From Amycolatopsis sp. CA-126428 (GTDB lineage Bacteria > Actinomycetota > Actinomycetes > Mycobacteriales > Pseudonocardiaceae), in contig NZ_PPHF01000032.1 of assembly GCF_002904335.1 (NCBI RefSeq), forward strand, positions 1-64,000: a stretch of DNA of 64,000 bases, given 5' to 3'. Positions 1 to 8,464 of the stretch are shown here, one piece after another. The position numbers were made by a program, and so were the translations under genes. The stretch's first letter is position 1. Each line of letters starts with the position of its first letter. The notes under the pieces were generated by a model. That model saw nothing but the letters and a program-made list of their open reading frames with translations. It was not told the origin of the DNA and did no database searches.

Positions 1-67
1 CCGCGGCTGGACCTGGGGCGGCTCCTGGGACACCCCCATCGACTACCAGCACTTCGAGAAGCCCTGA
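1..67 (+). CDS. M15-family metallopeptidase, C-terminal end only
   Basis: The window opens inside a gene. The last 21 codons read in the second frame and end in TGA at 65-67. They include GGSW, DTP and DYQHFEKP, the usual C-terminus of M15 (VanY/CwlK-like) peptidoglycan carboxypeptidases or endopeptidases, where the His is a zinc ligand. Nothing can be said about the signal peptide or the remaining active site because the gene starts outside the window. A perfect hairpin lies 110 bases downstream. Confidence 0.6.
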   Translation, partial: RGWTWGGSWDTPIDYQHFEKP

Positions 68-178
68 CCCTCCACCGGAAAGCCGTCCGACGCGGTACGC
101 GGACGAAAAGGTCAAGCAAGCACGCGAGCACCCACTACTACCTCAACGACCACCAGGGGTAGGACCCGCTTCGGTGGT

Positions 179-228
179 CCTGTTCGGACGGCCCGGTCGC
201 TGGATCCCGACCGGGCCGTCCGAACAGG
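179..228. terminator. Strong hairpin between convergent genes, likely bidirectional terminator
   Basis: Bases 179-199 pair perfectly with 208-228 (21 bp) around an 8-base loop at 200-207. It lies between the end of the M15 peptidase gene and the stop of the convergent STAND gene, so it can terminate from both sides. No U-tract is present, as is common in actinomycetes. Confidence 0.75.
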
Positions 229-238
229 GCCCCGCGCG

Positions 239-3200
239 CTACCCGCCGACAAAGTGCGCGAGAGCAGCCCTCACGGCCTTCGCCTCCGGAGCCTTCAGTT
301 CGTCGAACACGACCAATGCCTCCCGCAGCCGGGCCACGCCGTCCGCGACGTCCACGGCTCTCAACGAACATCGGCCGAGCCCTTCGAGCGCCCGTCCTTC
401 CTGCAGGCGGAGCCCGATGGCTCTCGACTGGCCGAGGGCTTGCCGGTAGAACTCGCCGGGGTCACCCGCTTCGGGCCAGGCCAGGGCCAGGCCGCCGAGA
501 TTGTTGAGGTTCTCGGCCTGCCAGGCCCGGTCGTCACCGAACAGGACCCGGGCGCGCTCCAGGTACCTGAGCGCCAGCCTGAAGTTGCCGCCCGCGTGGT
601 GCAGCCGGCCGAGGTTGTTCAGGGCCACCGCTTCCCGGGTCCGGCTGTCCAACCGGCTGTAGATGAGCTGGGCGCTGCTGTAGCAACTGTCGGCCATTCC
701 GTAGTCACCGCACTCGAAGTACATCCGGCCGAGGTTGTTCAGGGCCCTGGCCTCGGTGTACCGGTCACCCAGCTCCCGGGACAGGGAAAGCACTTGATCG
801 AAGGTGTCGATCGCGCTCGCGTAGTCCCCGCAGACACCGTAGGTACAGCCGATGCAGAGCAGGCTCAAGGCTTCACCGAGCCTGTTGCCGAGTTCGGTGT
901 ACAGCGCAAGAGCCCGCCGGCCATCGGCTCGGGCGGCGTCGTGCCGGCCGAGCCGGAACTGCACGCTCGCGAGGCTGCCGAGTGCGCCGGCGACCCCGAA
1001 CGGGTTCTCCAGCTTTTCGTAGAGCGTGCGGGCACGGGTGAGGTACTCGATCGCTTCCGGGTACTCGCAGAGCTCCATTCGAGCGAACCCGATTTCGGTC
1101 AGCGCCGCGGCTTCGCCGAGCCGGTCGCCCGATCCGGCACACAGGTCCCGTGCTCGGACCAGGTGTTCGACCGCCGCGGGATAGTCTCCGAGCAGGCTCT
1201 GCACCCGGCCCAGGTCCGCGCGGGTGGCCGCTTCGTCCGTGAGGTCGCCCGCCGCCAGTTCCGCGGCCAGCACGGTCTGGTCGATCCGGTGGGCCTCATG
1301 CCAGAATCCGTGTTGCTCGAGGTAGGGGTGGAGCGCGACCGCGAGTTCCGCGGCCCGGTGCAGGTGGCCGTGGACCGCGGCATACGTGATGCAGGCACCG
1401 AGGTTGGCGCGTTCCGCGCTCAACCACGCGATCGCCTCGCCCTTCGACTCGAATTCGGGTGTCCCGGCCGGCGGCTCGGCGGCGATCTGCGGGCGCGGGC
1501 CGCGGGTGGCGACGAAGCGCGTCGCCGACCGGACGGCGTAGAGGTAGTGGTCGAGCAGGCGTTCGAAGGCTTTGTCGTCACCATCCTCGCTGCTCAGGGT
1601 GAGGCTGTAGGCCCGGGTCAGATCGTGGAGGCGATAGCGACCGGGCACCACTTCTTCGAGCAGGTGGTTGAGGTACAGCGCGTCGAGACGTTCACAGGTC
1701 GTTTCCGGATCTTCGCCGTCGAGCGCCGCGGCCGCGTGCACCTCGATCCGGGTGCCGGGGTGCAGGGCGAGCCGGCGGAAGAGCCGTTTCTCGTCCGGGC
1801 TCAAGTCCCGGTAGGAGAGGTCGAACGCCGCGGCCACGGTTCGGCTGCCCGCGCGGAACATAGTGATCCGGTTGCGGGAGCGCCGGAGGTCGTCGGCCAG
1901 CTGCTCGGGCGTCCAGCAGGGGTGGTTGCGCAGCCGGCCGGCCGTGAGCGTGATGGCCAGCGGCAGGTACCCGCACATCGCCATCAGCTCGGCCACGGCT
2001 CGGGGATCGTGCCGATGCGTGCCGGTGTAGCGCTGGAACATCGCCGCGGCGTCCGGTGGCGGGAGGGTCTGCAGCGAGACCGGGCCGGCGTCGGCGACGG
2101 ACTCGAGCCGCCGCCGGCTGGTGACCAGCACGAGGCTGCCGGGACTGCCGGGCAGCAGCGGCCGGACCTGCTCGTCACCGACGGCGTCGTCGAGCAGCAG
2201 CAGGATCTTCCGCCCGGCCAGCTTCTCCCGCCACAGCCGGGCCCGATCGTCCAGGCCGGCGGGAATGTCGATCGCGGCAACGCCCCGGAGCATCAGCAGC
2301 GATGCCAGGGCATCCCCGGGGTCCACGGGTGCCTGGCCGGGACTGTGGCCGTGCAGTTCGAGGAAGACCTGGCCGTCGGGGAAATGGCCGGCGAGCCGGT
2401 AGGCGGCGCGGACCGCGAACGTCGTCTTCCCGATGCCCGGCATGCCGTCCACGACGTGGACGGCCATCCCCAGGGTGCCCTGGCCTGCCGCGGTGGACAC
2501 CGTCGCGGTGAGCTCGGCCAGCTCCTGAGCACGGCCGGTGAACGCGGGGAGGTCACGGGGAAGCGTGGAGCGGCCGCTCACCGCCGGCGGGAAAGGCGCC
2601 GCTTCCGGCCGCCGCGGCGGTTGCTCCGGTTCCGCCGGAACGAGCTCTCCGGTGTTCGGCGGGTACGGGTGATCCGGCAGGCTGATCCAGCCGACGGTCG
2701 CGGTCTCCTTCACGGCCACGCGCACCGGCCGAAACGTCGAGGAGTCCACAATGGTGCTGCTGCGGACGACTTCGTCGAAGAACCACGTCGAAACGATCAG
2801 CGCGAGCGTTCCCGGCGATTCGGCCAAAGCGATCTTGAGCTGAGGAGCTTCAATCAGGCGGAATGCCTGATTGATCGCCGGACCGGTCGCTCCTTGGTCA
2901 TCATAGGCGACTTCTCCGGCGTGGAGCGCCATTCTCAGCCGGATCCGCTCCTCGGCCCGGTGCGTTTGATTGTGCTGCTCGAGTTCCCTGGCGAGGGCCA
3001 CGGAAAGAACTTCGACGAACGGTCCTTTGAGGACCTGCGCCGGCACGAGCACGAGGGTTCCGTCGCCGGTGCTTTCGTGCCGGCAATCGAACCACGGCAC
3101 CCCGGCTTCCTTGAAGGCCCGCCGTAGCGCGAGGTCGAGCCCTTGTCGCACCACGAGCCGGTGCGGCGTGGTCCTGCCCTGGTTGCCGTAACCTTCGATA

Positions 3201-3247
3201 TCCACCGCGAGCACCGTGCGATGGACGACCAGTCGTGAGTGCTCCAT
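239..3247 (-). CDS. Cyclase-like / NB-ARC / TPR STAND protein
   Basis: The product has 1002 residues. Residues 1-185 resemble a class III nucleotidyl cyclase: VAVDIEGYG with Asp16, STGDG with Asp62 (the two metal positions) and an N..FRL motif with Asn126 and Arg130. Residues 235-600 form an NB-ARC ATPase with Walker A GMPGIGKTT at about 268-276 and a LLLLDD Walker B. The last 350 residues are TPR repeats with several ALNNLGR units. ATG 3247 is chosen because the G-rich stretch just upstream can serve as ribosome site and the cyclase fold begins there. The open frame extends to 3412 but that extension has no recognisable domain. Family members act as ATP-dependent signal switches; the signal here is unknown. 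Whether the N-terminal domain is catalytic cannot be told. Confidence 0.8.
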   Translation of the reverse strand: MEHSRLVVHRTVLAVDIEGYGNQGRTTPHRLVVRQGLDLALRRAFKEAGVPWFDCRHESTGDGTLVLVPAQVLKGPFVEVLSVALARELEQHNQTHRAEERIRLRMALHAGEVAYDDQGATGPAINQAFRLIEAPQLKIALAESPGTLALIVSTWFFDEVVRSSTIVDSSTFRPVRVAVKETATVGWISLPDHPYPPNTGELVPAEPEQPPRRPEAAPFPPAVSGRSTLPRDLPAFTGRAQELAELTATVSTAAGQGTLGMAVHVVDGMPGIGKTTFAVRAAYRLAGHFPDGQVFLELHGHSPGQAPVDPGDALASLLMLRGVAAIDIPAGLDDRARLWREKLAGRKILLLLDDAVGDEQVRPLLPGSPGSLVLVTSRRRLESVADAGPVSLQTLPPPDAAAMFQRYTGTHRHDPRAVAELMAMCGYLPLAITLTAGRLRNHPCWTPEQLADDLRRSRNRITMFRAGSRTVAAAFDLSYRDLSPDEKRLFRRLALHPGTRIEVHAAAALDGEDPETTCERLDALYLNHLLEEVVPGRYRLHDLTRAYSLTLSSEDGDDKAFERLLDHYLYAVRSATRFVATRGPRPQIAAEPPAGTPEFESKGEAIAWLSAERANLGACITYAAVHGHLHRAAELAVALHPYLEQHGFWHEAHRIDQTVLAAELAAGDLTDEAATRADLGRVQSLLGDYPAAVEHLVRARDLCAGSGDRLGEAAALTEIGFARMELCEYPEAIEYLTRARTLYEKLENPFGVAGALGSLASVQFRLGRHDAARADGRRALALYTELGNRLGEALSLLCIGCTYGVCGDYASAIDTFDQVLSLSRELGDRYTEARALNNLGRMYFECGDYGMADSCYSSAQLIYSRLDSRTREAVALNNLGRLHHAGGNFRLALRYLERARVLFGDDRAWQAENLNNLGGLALAWPEAGDPGEFYRQALGQSRAIGLRLQEGRALEGLGRCSLRAVDVADGVARLREALVVFDELKAPEAKAVRAALAHFVGG

Positions 3248-3368
3248 TTCCCCCCACACACACACTCGCCCTGGATTCGAGTGTATGGACGGGCCCGTCG
3301 GGGCGGCATCCCGAAGTCGCCGAACGGTGCCTCGGAGCGGATGAATGGTCGCCCGGGTAAAAGCAACG

Positions 3369-3396
3369 TAAAATTCACCGGCCGGACAAAGGTCAA
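3369..3396 (-). promoter_or_regulatory. Candidate promoter in an AT-rich patch before the STAND gene
   Basis: On the minus strand TTGACC (3391-3396) and ATTTTA (3369-3374) are 16 bases apart. They lie in a conspicuously AT-rich stretch (about 3360-3425) upstream of the STAND gene. Two nested inverted repeats flank it: CCAAT at 3402-3406 with ATTGG at 3417-3421, and TTGGCCAA at 3418-3425. Assigned by eye only. Confidence 0.35.
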
Positions 3397-3463
3397 CAAC
3401 GCCAATCAACACTCTAATTGGCCAATGGACAGCAATTCCGGCCAGCCCCGCCGGGCACGGCGA

Positions 3464-4027
3464 TCAGCCGGCCGCGATCAGCGTGCGGAGCCGGGCGAAC
3501 GACTGGTCGAGGGCCTCGCACAGATCCAGGTCGCCGTCGTCGACCCAGCGCCGGAAGGCGACCCGGTACACCGCGGAGCCGGTTTCGGCGGCCAGCTCGA
3601 CCTCGGCGTCGCCGATACCCCGCCGGCGAAGCCCGTCGGCGAGTACGGCCGTCATCTGGGCGTGCTTGATCAACTCGCGTTCCCGGAGATCGGCGTTGGC
3701 CATGATCACCGTGCGGCGGATCCGGGCGATTTCACGGTCGCGTCCGACGATGTCGGCCACTGCCTCGAGCGCGGCGGCGACCAGATCCAGCGCCGACGTC
3801 GTGGCGGGCGCCCCCTCCAGCGCGGCCAGCGACTTCTTCTCCACCTCGGCCGCCGCGTCGAAGAGGACCTCGCGCTTGTCGGCGAAGTGGCGGAAGAAGG
3901 TGCGGGCGGTCACGCCGGCCCGTGCGGCGATGTCGTTGACCATGGTCTGGTCGAAGCCGCGTTCGAGGTACAGGTTCAGCGCGGCCTCGCGCAGCCGGTC
4001 ACCGGCTCCCGGCTCCCATCGTCCCAT
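3464..4027 (-). CDS. TetR-family regulator
   Basis: The protein has 187 residues. The N-terminal 60 carry a classic TetR helix-turn-helix (YLERGFDQTMVNDIAARAGV, then TFFRHFADKREV). The remainder is an all-helical ligand domain of the type found in MftR-like TetR proteins. It is divergent from a small gene starting at 4161. The 133-base gap contains two copies of the same dyad, which are very probably its operators and imply autoregulation plus control of the neighbour. The effector is unknown. Confidence 0.9.
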   Translation of the reverse strand: MGRWEPGAGDRLREAALNLYLERGFDQTMVNDIAARAGVTARTFFRHFADKREVLFDAAAEVEKKSLAALEGAPATTSALDLVAAALEAVADIVGRDREIARIRRTVIMANADLRERELIKHAQMTAVLADGLRRRGIGDAEVELAAETGSAVYRVAFRRWVDDGDLDLCEALDQSFARLRTLIAAG

Positions 4028-4066
4028 CCGGCGAGTTCAGGGCGATCGGCCGCGAACTCGCCGAGT

Positions 4067-4085
4067 GATGTCAGCCGATGACATC
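4067..4085. promoter_or_regulatory. TetR operator copy 1
   Basis: GATGTCA (4067-4073) and TGACATC (4079-4085) form a perfect 7-bp inverted repeat around five bases. The half-site is identical to that of the dyad 30 bases downstream, so it is probably bound by the divergent TetR protein. Confidence 0.65.
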
Positions 4086-4095
4086 GCTGTGGTAC

Positions 4096-4120
4096 GGTGA
4101 TGTCATCAGCTGACATCACC
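4096..4120. promoter_or_regulatory. TetR operator copy 2
   Basis: GGTGATGTCA (4096-4105) pairs perfectly with TGACATCACC (4111-4120) around a five-base spacer. It lies 40 bases before the start of the small gene at 4161 and shares the GATGTCA core with copy 1. Confidence 0.75.
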
Positions 4121-4160
4121 CCGTGGCGACGCCACGGATCACCCTTCGGAAGGACCGGCC

Positions 4161-4478
4161 ATGTCAACTCCGAACCCCGCCGCGACGCCCACCTTCATGG
4201 TGTTCGCGACCCTCCGCGACGACACCGACCTCGCGGAATTCGCCGCGCTGCGAGAGGACGAGCAGAAGCAGCTGGAAGTGCTGCGCTCGCAGGGGCGGAT
4301 CGGCGCCCACTACGTTTCCCCCGCCCGGCGGGCGACGTTCGTCGAGGTCGTCGCCGCCGATGAGGCGGAAGTCGCGGAGACGCTGGCGACCCTGCCGTTC
4401 GCCCGGTTCTTCGACGCCGAGGTCTACCCGACCACTCCCCCGGATCCCGCGGAGCTCGCCCACCGAGCCCGATCGTGA
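4161..4478 (+). CDS. Small muconolactone-isomerase-like (dimeric alpha-beta barrel) protein
   Basis: The product has 105 residues and no signal or membrane segment. The pattern (FMVFATLRDDTDLAEFAAL, then a long helix, then a strand ending FFDAEVYPTTPP) resembles small ferredoxin-like alpha-beta barrel proteins such as muconolactone isomerase or YciI-type proteins. AAGGA lies about 7 bases before ATG 4161. It is divergent from the TetR gene and is probably the gene that regulator controls. The substrate is unknown and the family assignment is tentative. Confidence 0.6.
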   Translation: MSTPNPAATPTFMVFATLRDDTDLAEFAALREDEQKQLEVLRSQGRIGAHYVSPARRATFVEVVAADEAEVAETLATLPFARFFDAEVYPTTPPDPAELAHRARS

Positions 4479-4491
4479 GCCGAGCACCCGC

Positions 4492-5355
4492 TCAGCCGGC
4501 GGTCGCCGGTCTGCCGGGTGCGTCGAGCAGGCCGCTCAGCAGCTGAAGCCGTTCGTGGTCCGGGCCGCCCGGCTCGGCGGTGTAGACGATGAGCACGGGC
4601 CCGGGGGCACCCGGCATCGGGTAGGCGTCCCAGTCCAGGTTCAGCTCGCCGACCAGCGGGTGCTCGAGGCGCATCCGGCCACGCGTGGTGTCTTCGACGT
4701 CGTGACGGGCCCACAGCGTCGCGAACTCCGTGCTGCGCACCGCCAGCTCACCCACCAGTTCGACCGCGCGCGGGTGCCCCGGCTCGGCGGCGACCTGGGC
4801 CCGCAGCATCGCGGTCAGTTCGGCGACGGTGGCCGCCCGCTCCGGGCACGTCCGGTCGGCCTCCGGGTGCAGCAGCAGCGCGAGCAGGTTCCGCTCGGCC
4901 CGGGGCAGCTCGGTGGACGCGCCGAGCAGAGCGCCGGCCAGCGGGTTCCAGGCCAGCAGGTCCAGGAAGCGCCCGACGACCAGGGCGGGCGAGGTGGTCG
5001 CACCCAGCAACCGCAGCGTGGTCTCCGGCACCTCCTCCGGCGGGTACGCGCGGGCGGAGCGGGCCGGGGTGCGCGCGGCGGCGGCGAGGCTGTGCAGGTG
5101 CCGGGTTTCCTCGGCGGAGAAGTTCAACGCGCCGGCGATGGCGTCGAGGACCTGGTCGGAGGGCCGCACGTCGCGGCCCTGCTCCATGCGCTGGTAGTAG
5201 TCCGAGCTCACGCCGGCCAGCAGGGCCAGTTCTTCGCGGCGCAGCCCCGCGACGCGCCGCCGCGGGCCGGGTTCGAGGCCGACGTCCTGCGGCCGGAGCC
5301 GGGTTCGCCGGGTCCGCAGGAAGTCGGCGAGCGCGCGGCGGGAGTCGTCGGTCAT
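4492..5355 (-). CDS. XRE-type regulator with MmyB-like ligand domain
   Basis: The product has 287 residues. An N-terminal helix-turn-helix (about residues 8-80; RREELALLAGVSSDYYQRMEQGRD) is followed by the C-terminal domain found with MmyB-type regulators (DLLAWNPLAGALLG, later HPLVGELNLDWDAYP). Such proteins are common in actinomycetes and often control a divergent short-chain or medium-chain oxidoreductase. Here it is divergent from the quinone oxidoreductase-like gene at 5487. Its ligand is unknown. Confidence 0.9.
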   Translation of the reverse strand: MTDDSRRALADFLRTRRTRLRPQDVGLEPGPRRRVAGLRREELALLAGVSSDYYQRMEQGRDVRPSDQVLDAIAGALNFSAEETRHLHSLAAAARTPARSARAYPPEEVPETTLRLLGATTSPALVVGRFLDLLAWNPLAGALLGASTELPRAERNLLALLLHPEADRTCPERAATVAELTAMLRAQVAAEPGHPRAVELVGELAVRSTEFATLWARHDVEDTTRGRMRLEHPLVGELNLDWDAYPMPGAPGPVLIVYTAEPGGPDHERLQLLSGLLDAPGRPATAG

Positions 5356-5486
5356 CGGCCCAGTATGCCGGGGACGTGACGGGCGAGGGTGGGTCCGGCG
5401 GACCCAGGAAAAGGGGACCGACCGAGCTGACGCTCCCGGGGCCCAGGATCGGTTCCGTACCAGCCGGTCACGGAAGGAAATACGCC

Positions 5487-6437
5487 ATGAAGGCCGCCCA
5501 GATCACGAGCTTCGGAACGCCGGAAGTCCTGCGGGTCACCGAAACCGACACCCCCACGCCCGGTGCCGGCGAAGTCCTGGTGGCGGTCGAGGCGTCCAGC
5601 GTGAACGGACACGACACGATCGTCCGCGCCGGCGGCCTGAAGATGGTGTCGGGCCGGAAGTTCCCGATCGGGGCCGGCCTGGACTTCGCCGGCGTCGTCG
5701 TCACGGCCGGCGCCGGCGTGGCGGATTTCCGTGCCGGGGACCGGGTGTGGGGCACGGTGCACCCGCGGCAGCGGCACACGACCGCGGCGGCGGCCGAGTA
5801 CGTCGTGGTCGCCGCCGGCCGCATCGGTCTCGCTCCCGCGGGCGTCTCGGCGATCGAAGCGGCGTCCCTGGTGGTGGCGGGCAGCACCGCGTTGCTCGCG
5901 TTGCGCGAGAGCGTCGGGCTGCGCGACGGCGAGCGGGTCCTGGTCCGCGGCGCCGCGGGCGGGGTCGGCACCGCGGCCGTGCAGCTGGCCCACGCGATGG
6001 GCGGCCACGTCACCGCGCTGGCCCGCGGCCGCCACGCCACGGCCCTGCGCGATCTGGGGGCCGACGAGGTCCTCGACTACAGCACCACCACCTCGGAGCA
6101 GCTCGGACCGTTCGACGTCATCCTCGACACGGTCGGCTCCGAGCTGAACTGCTACCGCGGCCGGCTGGCCAAGGGCGGCCGGATGGTCACCGTCGGGCTG
6201 TCGGCGCCCGCACTGGCCGCGATCGCGGCATCGGCCATCCACGGGTCCCGGCGCATCCGCACGTTCAGCGCGAATCCCGGCTCGGCCGTGCTGGACGACA
6301 CGGCCGGCCACGTCACGTCCGGCGCACTACGCCCGGTCGTGCACAGCGTGTACCCGCTGGCCGACGTCGCCGCCGCGCACCAGGCCTTCGAACGCGGCGG
6401 CGTCATGGGAAAACACGTGCTCGCCGTTTCCGGCTGA
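5487..6437 (+). CDS. NADP-dependent quinone oxidoreductase-like protein
   Basis: The product has 316 residues and belongs to the zinc-free medium-chain dehydrogenase/reductase superfamily. The GroES-like half (residues 1-120) is followed by a Rossmann half with RGAAGGVGTAAVQLA, the dinucleotide loop. No structural cysteines are present. ATG 5487 is preceded by GGAAGGA at the right distance; an upstream in-frame start at 5376 has no ribosome site and would add unrelated residues. It is divergent from the XRE/MmyB regulator and probably controlled by it. The substrate is unknown. Confidence 0.87.
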   Translation: MKAAQITSFGTPEVLRVTETDTPTPGAGEVLVAVEASSVNGHDTIVRAGGLKMVSGRKFPIGAGLDFAGVVVTAGAGVADFRAGDRVWGTVHPRQRHTTAAAAEYVVVAAGRIGLAPAGVSAIEAASLVVAGSTALLALRESVGLRDGERVLVRGAAGGVGTAAVQLAHAMGGHVTALARGRHATALRDLGADEVLDYSTTTSEQLGPFDVILDTVGSELNCYRGRLAKGGRMVTVGLSAPALAAIAASAIHGSRRIRTFSANPGSAVLDDTAGHVTSGALRPVVHSVYPLADVAAAHQAFERGGVMGKHVLAVSG

Positions 6438-6457
6438 CCCGCCGGTGCCCGCGGGCT

Positions 6458-7129
6458 TCAGGGCGTGACCAGACCGGCCTGGTAGGCGACGATCACCAGC
6501 TGCACACGGTCGCGGGCGGCCAGCTTGAGCAGCAGGTGGGCGACGTGGGTCTTGGCGGTCCCGGCGGTGATGTGCAGCCGCTGCCCGATTTCCGCGTTCG
6601 AGAGCCCCTCGGCGACCAGGACCAGCACCTCGCGCTCGCGGGCCGTGATCGCGGCGGGCAGCGGCGCGGGCGGCCCGGGCGGCCCGGGCCGGGCCCGCGG
6701 TGCCGGGGAGCGGGTGACGAACTCGGCGATCAGCCGGCGCGTCACCCCCGGCGCCAGCAACGCTTCGCCGGCCGCGATCGTGCGGATCGCGGCCAGGAGG
6801 TCCGCCGATGGGGTGTCCTTGAGCAGGAATCCCGCCGCTCCCGCGTGCAACGCCCCGAACACGTACTCGTCGAGGTCGAACGTCGTGAGCACCAGCACGC
6901 GGCTGCCCGGCACCGTCGCGGTGATCCGCCGGGTCGCCTCGATGCCGTCCATGACCGGCATGCGGATGTCCATCACCACGACGTCCGGCCGTGCGCGCGG
7001 GGCCAGCAGAACCGCCTCGGCGCCGGTGGCGGCTTCGCCGACCACGTCGAGGTCGTCGGCCGAGGCGACGATCTCGCGGAACCCGGCCCGCACGAGCACT
7101 TGGTCGTCGGCGATGAGCACCCGGGTCAT
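6458..7129 (-). CDS. NarL/FixJ-type response regulator
   Basis: The product has 223 residues. An N-terminal receiver domain (VLIADDQVLVRAG, phospho-acceptor in VVMDIRMPVMDG) is joined to a C-terminal LuxR-type helix-turn-helix (LTxRE-like ITAREREVLVLVAEGLSNAEI). Its start overlaps the stop of the upstream histidine kinase gene by four bases, so the two are translated as a pair. It probably acts on the divergent ABC transporter operon through the dyad at 8363-8378. It converges with the oxidoreductase gene, with a gap of 20 bases. Confidence 0.93.
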   Translation of the reverse strand: MTRVLIADDQVLVRAGFREIVASADDLDVVGEAATGAEAVLLAPRARPDVVVMDIRMPVMDGIEATRRITATVPGSRVLVLTTFDLDEYVFGALHAGAAGFLLKDTPSADLLAAIRTIAAGEALLAPGVTRRLIAEFVTRSPAPRARPGPPGPPAPLPAAITAREREVLVLVAEGLSNAEIGQRLHITAGTAKTHVAHLLLKLAARDRVQLVIVAYQAGLVTP

Positions 7130-8313
7130 CGGCCGTCCCGGTCCGGCAGCCGCGCCGTGACTTCGAACCCGCCGCCCGGCACCGGTCCCGCGCCGAATTC
7201 GCCGCCGCAGAGCAGGGCGCGCTCCCGCATGCCGACCAGCCCGTGGCCGCCGGGGCGCGGTGGGCCGCCGCGGCCGTGGTCGGTGATCACCAAGGCCACG
7301 GCGCCGTCCTCATACGCGATCGCGAGCCGGCAGCCGGGGACGGCGGCGTGTTTGACGACGTTGGTCAACGCCTCCTGCACGATCCGGTAAGCGGACAGGT
7401 CGATCCCCGCCGGCAGCGCTCGCGGCGTGCCCCGCACCACGACCTCCACCCGGACACCGGCCGCCGCGGTGCGAACGACGAGGCCGTCCAGCGCAGCCAG
7501 CCCCGGCGCCGGCTCGAGGGCGCCGGGAGCGCTGTCGTCTTCGCGGAGGACACCGAGCATCCGGCGCAGTTCGGTCAACGCCGCCCGGCCGGTCGTCTCG
7601 ATCACGCCGAGCGCGGCGCCGGCGACCGCGGGCTTGCGGTCCAGCACCAGGCGACCCATGTCGGCCTGGATCGTGATCACGCTCATGCTGTGCGCCACGA
7701 CGTCGTGCAGCTCCCGCGCGATCTGCAGCCGTTCATCGGTCACGGCGAGGCGCACCCGGCTGTCGGTGTCGCGCTCCCGTTGCACGCGCAGCGCTTCGGC
7801 ATACGCGCGGCGCTGCGCGACCAGCACGCCGATCGTCCAGCCCAGGACCACCACCGCCCCGGGCAGCAGCACCGTCACCGCCGGCCAGGACCACTGTCCA
7901 CTCCAGACACTCGTGGCCGCGGCGACGAGCACCACGACCGTCCCGAGCGCGGCGTACGCGACCCGGCGAGATTCCTTGGCCGCCAGCGAATACGCGACCG
8001 CGGCCATCGGCACCGACCCGAGCGGGACCACCGGCACGACCGACGTCGCCAGCGACAGCCCGAACGCCGGAACCGCCACCACGAACGCCCCCAGCGGCCA
8101 CCGGCGCCGCAGCGCGAGCGGCACGGCCAGGGCCGCCGCGCCGAGCAACCCGGCCATGGCGTGCCAGCGCGCCTCCGGCGGCCCGTCCCCTCGGCCGCCG
8201 ACCAGGGGTGCGGCCCAGAAGGCCGCGACGACGAAGGCGGCCGCGCAGTCGAGCAGGGTCCAATGCCCCGGCCGCCACCGCATGAACGGCGGCGTGCGCA
8301 CCTCGGTGGTCAT
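7126..8313 (-). CDS. Two-component sensor histidine kinase (NarL partner type)
   Basis: The product has 395 residues. About five or six hydrophobic segments fill residues 15-165. They are followed by the HisKA_3 box (ARELHDVVAHSMSVITIQA, with the phosphorylated His) and an HATPase_c domain ending GHGLVGMRERALLCGG. ATG 8313 is chosen over an upstream in-frame start at 8349 because it begins MTTEVRTPPF directly before the first membrane segment. It forms an operon with the response regulator. No extracellular sensor domain is visible, as in kinases that sense membrane stress or drugs. Confidence 0.9.
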   Translation of the reverse strand: MTTEVRTPPFMRWRPGHWTLLDCAAAFVVAAFWAAPLVGGRGDGPPEARWHAMAGLLGAAALAVPLALRRRWPLGAFVVAVPAFGLSLATSVVPVVPLGSVPMAAVAYSLAAKESRRVAYAALGTVVVLVAAATSVWSGQWSWPAVTVLLPGAVVVLGWTIGVLVAQRRAYAEALRVQRERDTDSRVRLAVTDERLQIARELHDVVAHSMSVITIQADMGRLVLDRKPAVAGAALGVIETTGRAALTELRRMLGVLREDDSAPGALEPAPGLAALDGLVVRTAAAGVRVEVVVRGTPRALPAGIDLSAYRIVQEALTNVVKHAAVPGCRLAIAYEDGAVALVITDHGRGGPPRPGGHGLVGMRERALLCGGEFGAGPVPGGGFEVTARLPDRDGR

Positions 8314-8362
8314 CGCCCGACCGTAACCAGGCCCCGGATCCCCGCGCATCGGTCAACCGGCC

Positions 8363-8378
8363 TATGCCGCCAGGCATA
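8363..8378. promoter_or_regulatory. Dyad between two-component operon and ABC exporter operon
   Basis: TATGCC (8363-8368) and GGCATA (8373-8378) form a perfect 6-4-6 inverted repeat. It is the only conspicuous dyad in the 151-base divergent gap, so it is a candidate site for the response regulator. Confidence 0.5.
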
Positions 8379-8464
8379 CACCGCGCGGCCCACGCCCCGG
8401 CGGCGATGACCGCACCGGCCTCGGCCGGGCACGGTGAACCGGCAGCACGACCGAGGAGGACCTG

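Noticed and set aside
254..3127. Very long open frame on the plus strand opposite the first STAND gene
   Set aside because: It is the antisense shadow of a GC-rich gene. It has low-complexity Arg/Glu/Gly-rich protein, no domain and no ribosome site.
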